Origin: Planctomicrobium sp051465645
GTDB taxonomy: Bacteria; Planctomycetota; Planctomycetia; Planctomycetales; Planctomycetaceae
NCBI RefSeq assembly: GCF_051465645.1
Contig: NZ_CP195790.1
Location: 3,348,001-3,412,000, forward strand
Reading direction: 5' to 3'
DNA length: 64,000 nt
Shown here: positions 63,612 through 64,000 of the stretch, one piece after another
How positions within the stretch are numbered: position 1 is the stretch's first letter
Layout: every line of letters starts with the position of its first letter
The notes under the pieces: model-generated
Database searches by the model: none
Seen by the model: the letters and a program-made list of their open reading frames with translations, nothing else
Told to the model about the DNA's origin: nothing
Translations under genes and position numbers: made by a program

Positions 63612-64000
63612 ATGAATTCAATTAAACAGCGACAGTTCAAAGTCAATGGCCGATTTCGCAAGCAGCGAATGACTGGTGTTCAGCGTTATGCTGCAGAAAT
63701 CTGCGATCGATTGCAAAATGAGATCACTGAGATTGTCCCGACCGAAAAGCAAGCTGACGGGATTCGAGGACACCTCTGGGAACAAACGTCTCTTGCAAGA
63801 CAGAGCCGCAACGATGTGCTCTGGTCACCATGTGCAGTGGGCCCGATTCTTTCCAGCCGGCATATCGTCACCATCCATGACACCGCATTCTTTGACTTTC
63901 CAGACGGATTCTCGCGCACCTTTTTGATGTGGTATCAGACTCTTATACCGCAACTAGCAAGACGCGCAGTAAAAGTCCTCACCGTTTCAGAATACTCAAA
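63612..64000 (+). CDS. GT4-type glycosyltransferase (3' end cut by window)
   Basis: The frame is open from ATG 63612 to the edge, so only about 130 residues are visible. They read as the N-terminal domain of a GT-B glycosyltransferase of the GT4 group: FRKQRMTGVQRYAAEI near residue 15, a mid part SSRHIVTIHDTAFFDFPDGF and ARRAVKVLTVSEYSK at the end, close to the classic VxTVSxxSK. It continues the polysaccharide locus 66 bp after the polymerase-like gene, likely the same operon. Sugar donor unknown; the C-terminal donor-binding domain lies outside. Confidence 0.88.
   Translation, partial: MNSIKQRQFKVNGRFRKQRMTGVQRYAAEICDRLQNEITEIVPTEKQADGIRGHLWEQTSLARQSRNDVLWSPCAVGPILSSRHIVTIHDTAFFDFPDGFSRTFLMWYQTLIPQLARRAVKVLTVSEYS

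Overview
The window is chromosomal DNA from a planctomycete, most likely order Planctomycetales (relatives of Gimesia, Rubinisphaera or Planctopirus). I infer this from families seen together almost only in that group: a DUF1559 pseudopilin-like protein, a DUF1598 protein, a DUF1501 protein, two large secreted proteins with PVC-type c-heme motifs (one WD40, one DUF1080/ThuA/NPCBM/dehydrogenase fusion), and DapL-type lysine synthesis. Genes are mostly single or in pairs, lie on both strands, and are separated by unusually roomy spacers. No tRNA, rRNA, CRISPR array, insertion sequence or prophage was found.

Layout. 1-6.3 kb: 3' end of a DUF1559 gene, a small lipoprotein, nrdR with two downstream genes, a secreted unknown and a DUF1598 protein. 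6.8-9.6 kb: mutM facing a coaX/MnmE-like GTPase pair. 10-14 kb: small secreted proteins, a THUMP-like methyltransferase, a PilZ protein and an L7/L12-like protein. 14-17.2 kb: a membrane-anchored GspE-type ATPase and a PilT-type ATPase. 17.2-20.4 kb: a 1.5 kb gene-free region, then rpoD. 20.7-24.5 kb: a NuoN-like membrane protein, a LOG-family protein and a DUF1501 protein. 24.6-27.5 kb: gcvPA-gcvPB, encoding the split glycine decarboxylase P-protein. 28-36 kb: an unknown, MoxR, an ECF sigma factor, a 3-hydroxyisobutyrate-dehydrogenase-like enzyme, a DJ-1/PfpI protein, an HD/PAS/GGDEF signalling protein and a secreted thioredoxin with YHS-like repeats. 37-45.5 kb: murG, dapL, metG, pyrG, kdsB and an RbsD/FucU protein. 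45.6-59.5 kb: secreted heme and carbohydrate-related proteins with a CysH-type reductase, a Gfo/Idh/MocA oxidoreductase and an SDR. 60-64 kb: the edge of an exopolysaccharide locus with two polymerase/ligase-like membrane proteins and a truncated glycosyltransferase.

Functional themes are envelope and polysaccharide precursors (murG, dapL, kdsB with pyrG supplying CTP, the right-edge locus), type IV pilus or type II secretion ATPases together with pseudopilin and c-di-GMP/PilZ signalling, and secreted sugar-degradation or heme proteins.

The least explained signals are: a family of structured dispersed repeats shared between about 1 kb and 48.7 kb, with a possible 8-bp target duplication; a terminator-like hairpin inside the 5' end of a coding sequence; a terminator-like hairpin directly before the pyrG start; a shortened MnmE-like GTPase coupled to coaX; and the long gene-free region before rpoD. 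I did not identify a complete new multi-gene system.
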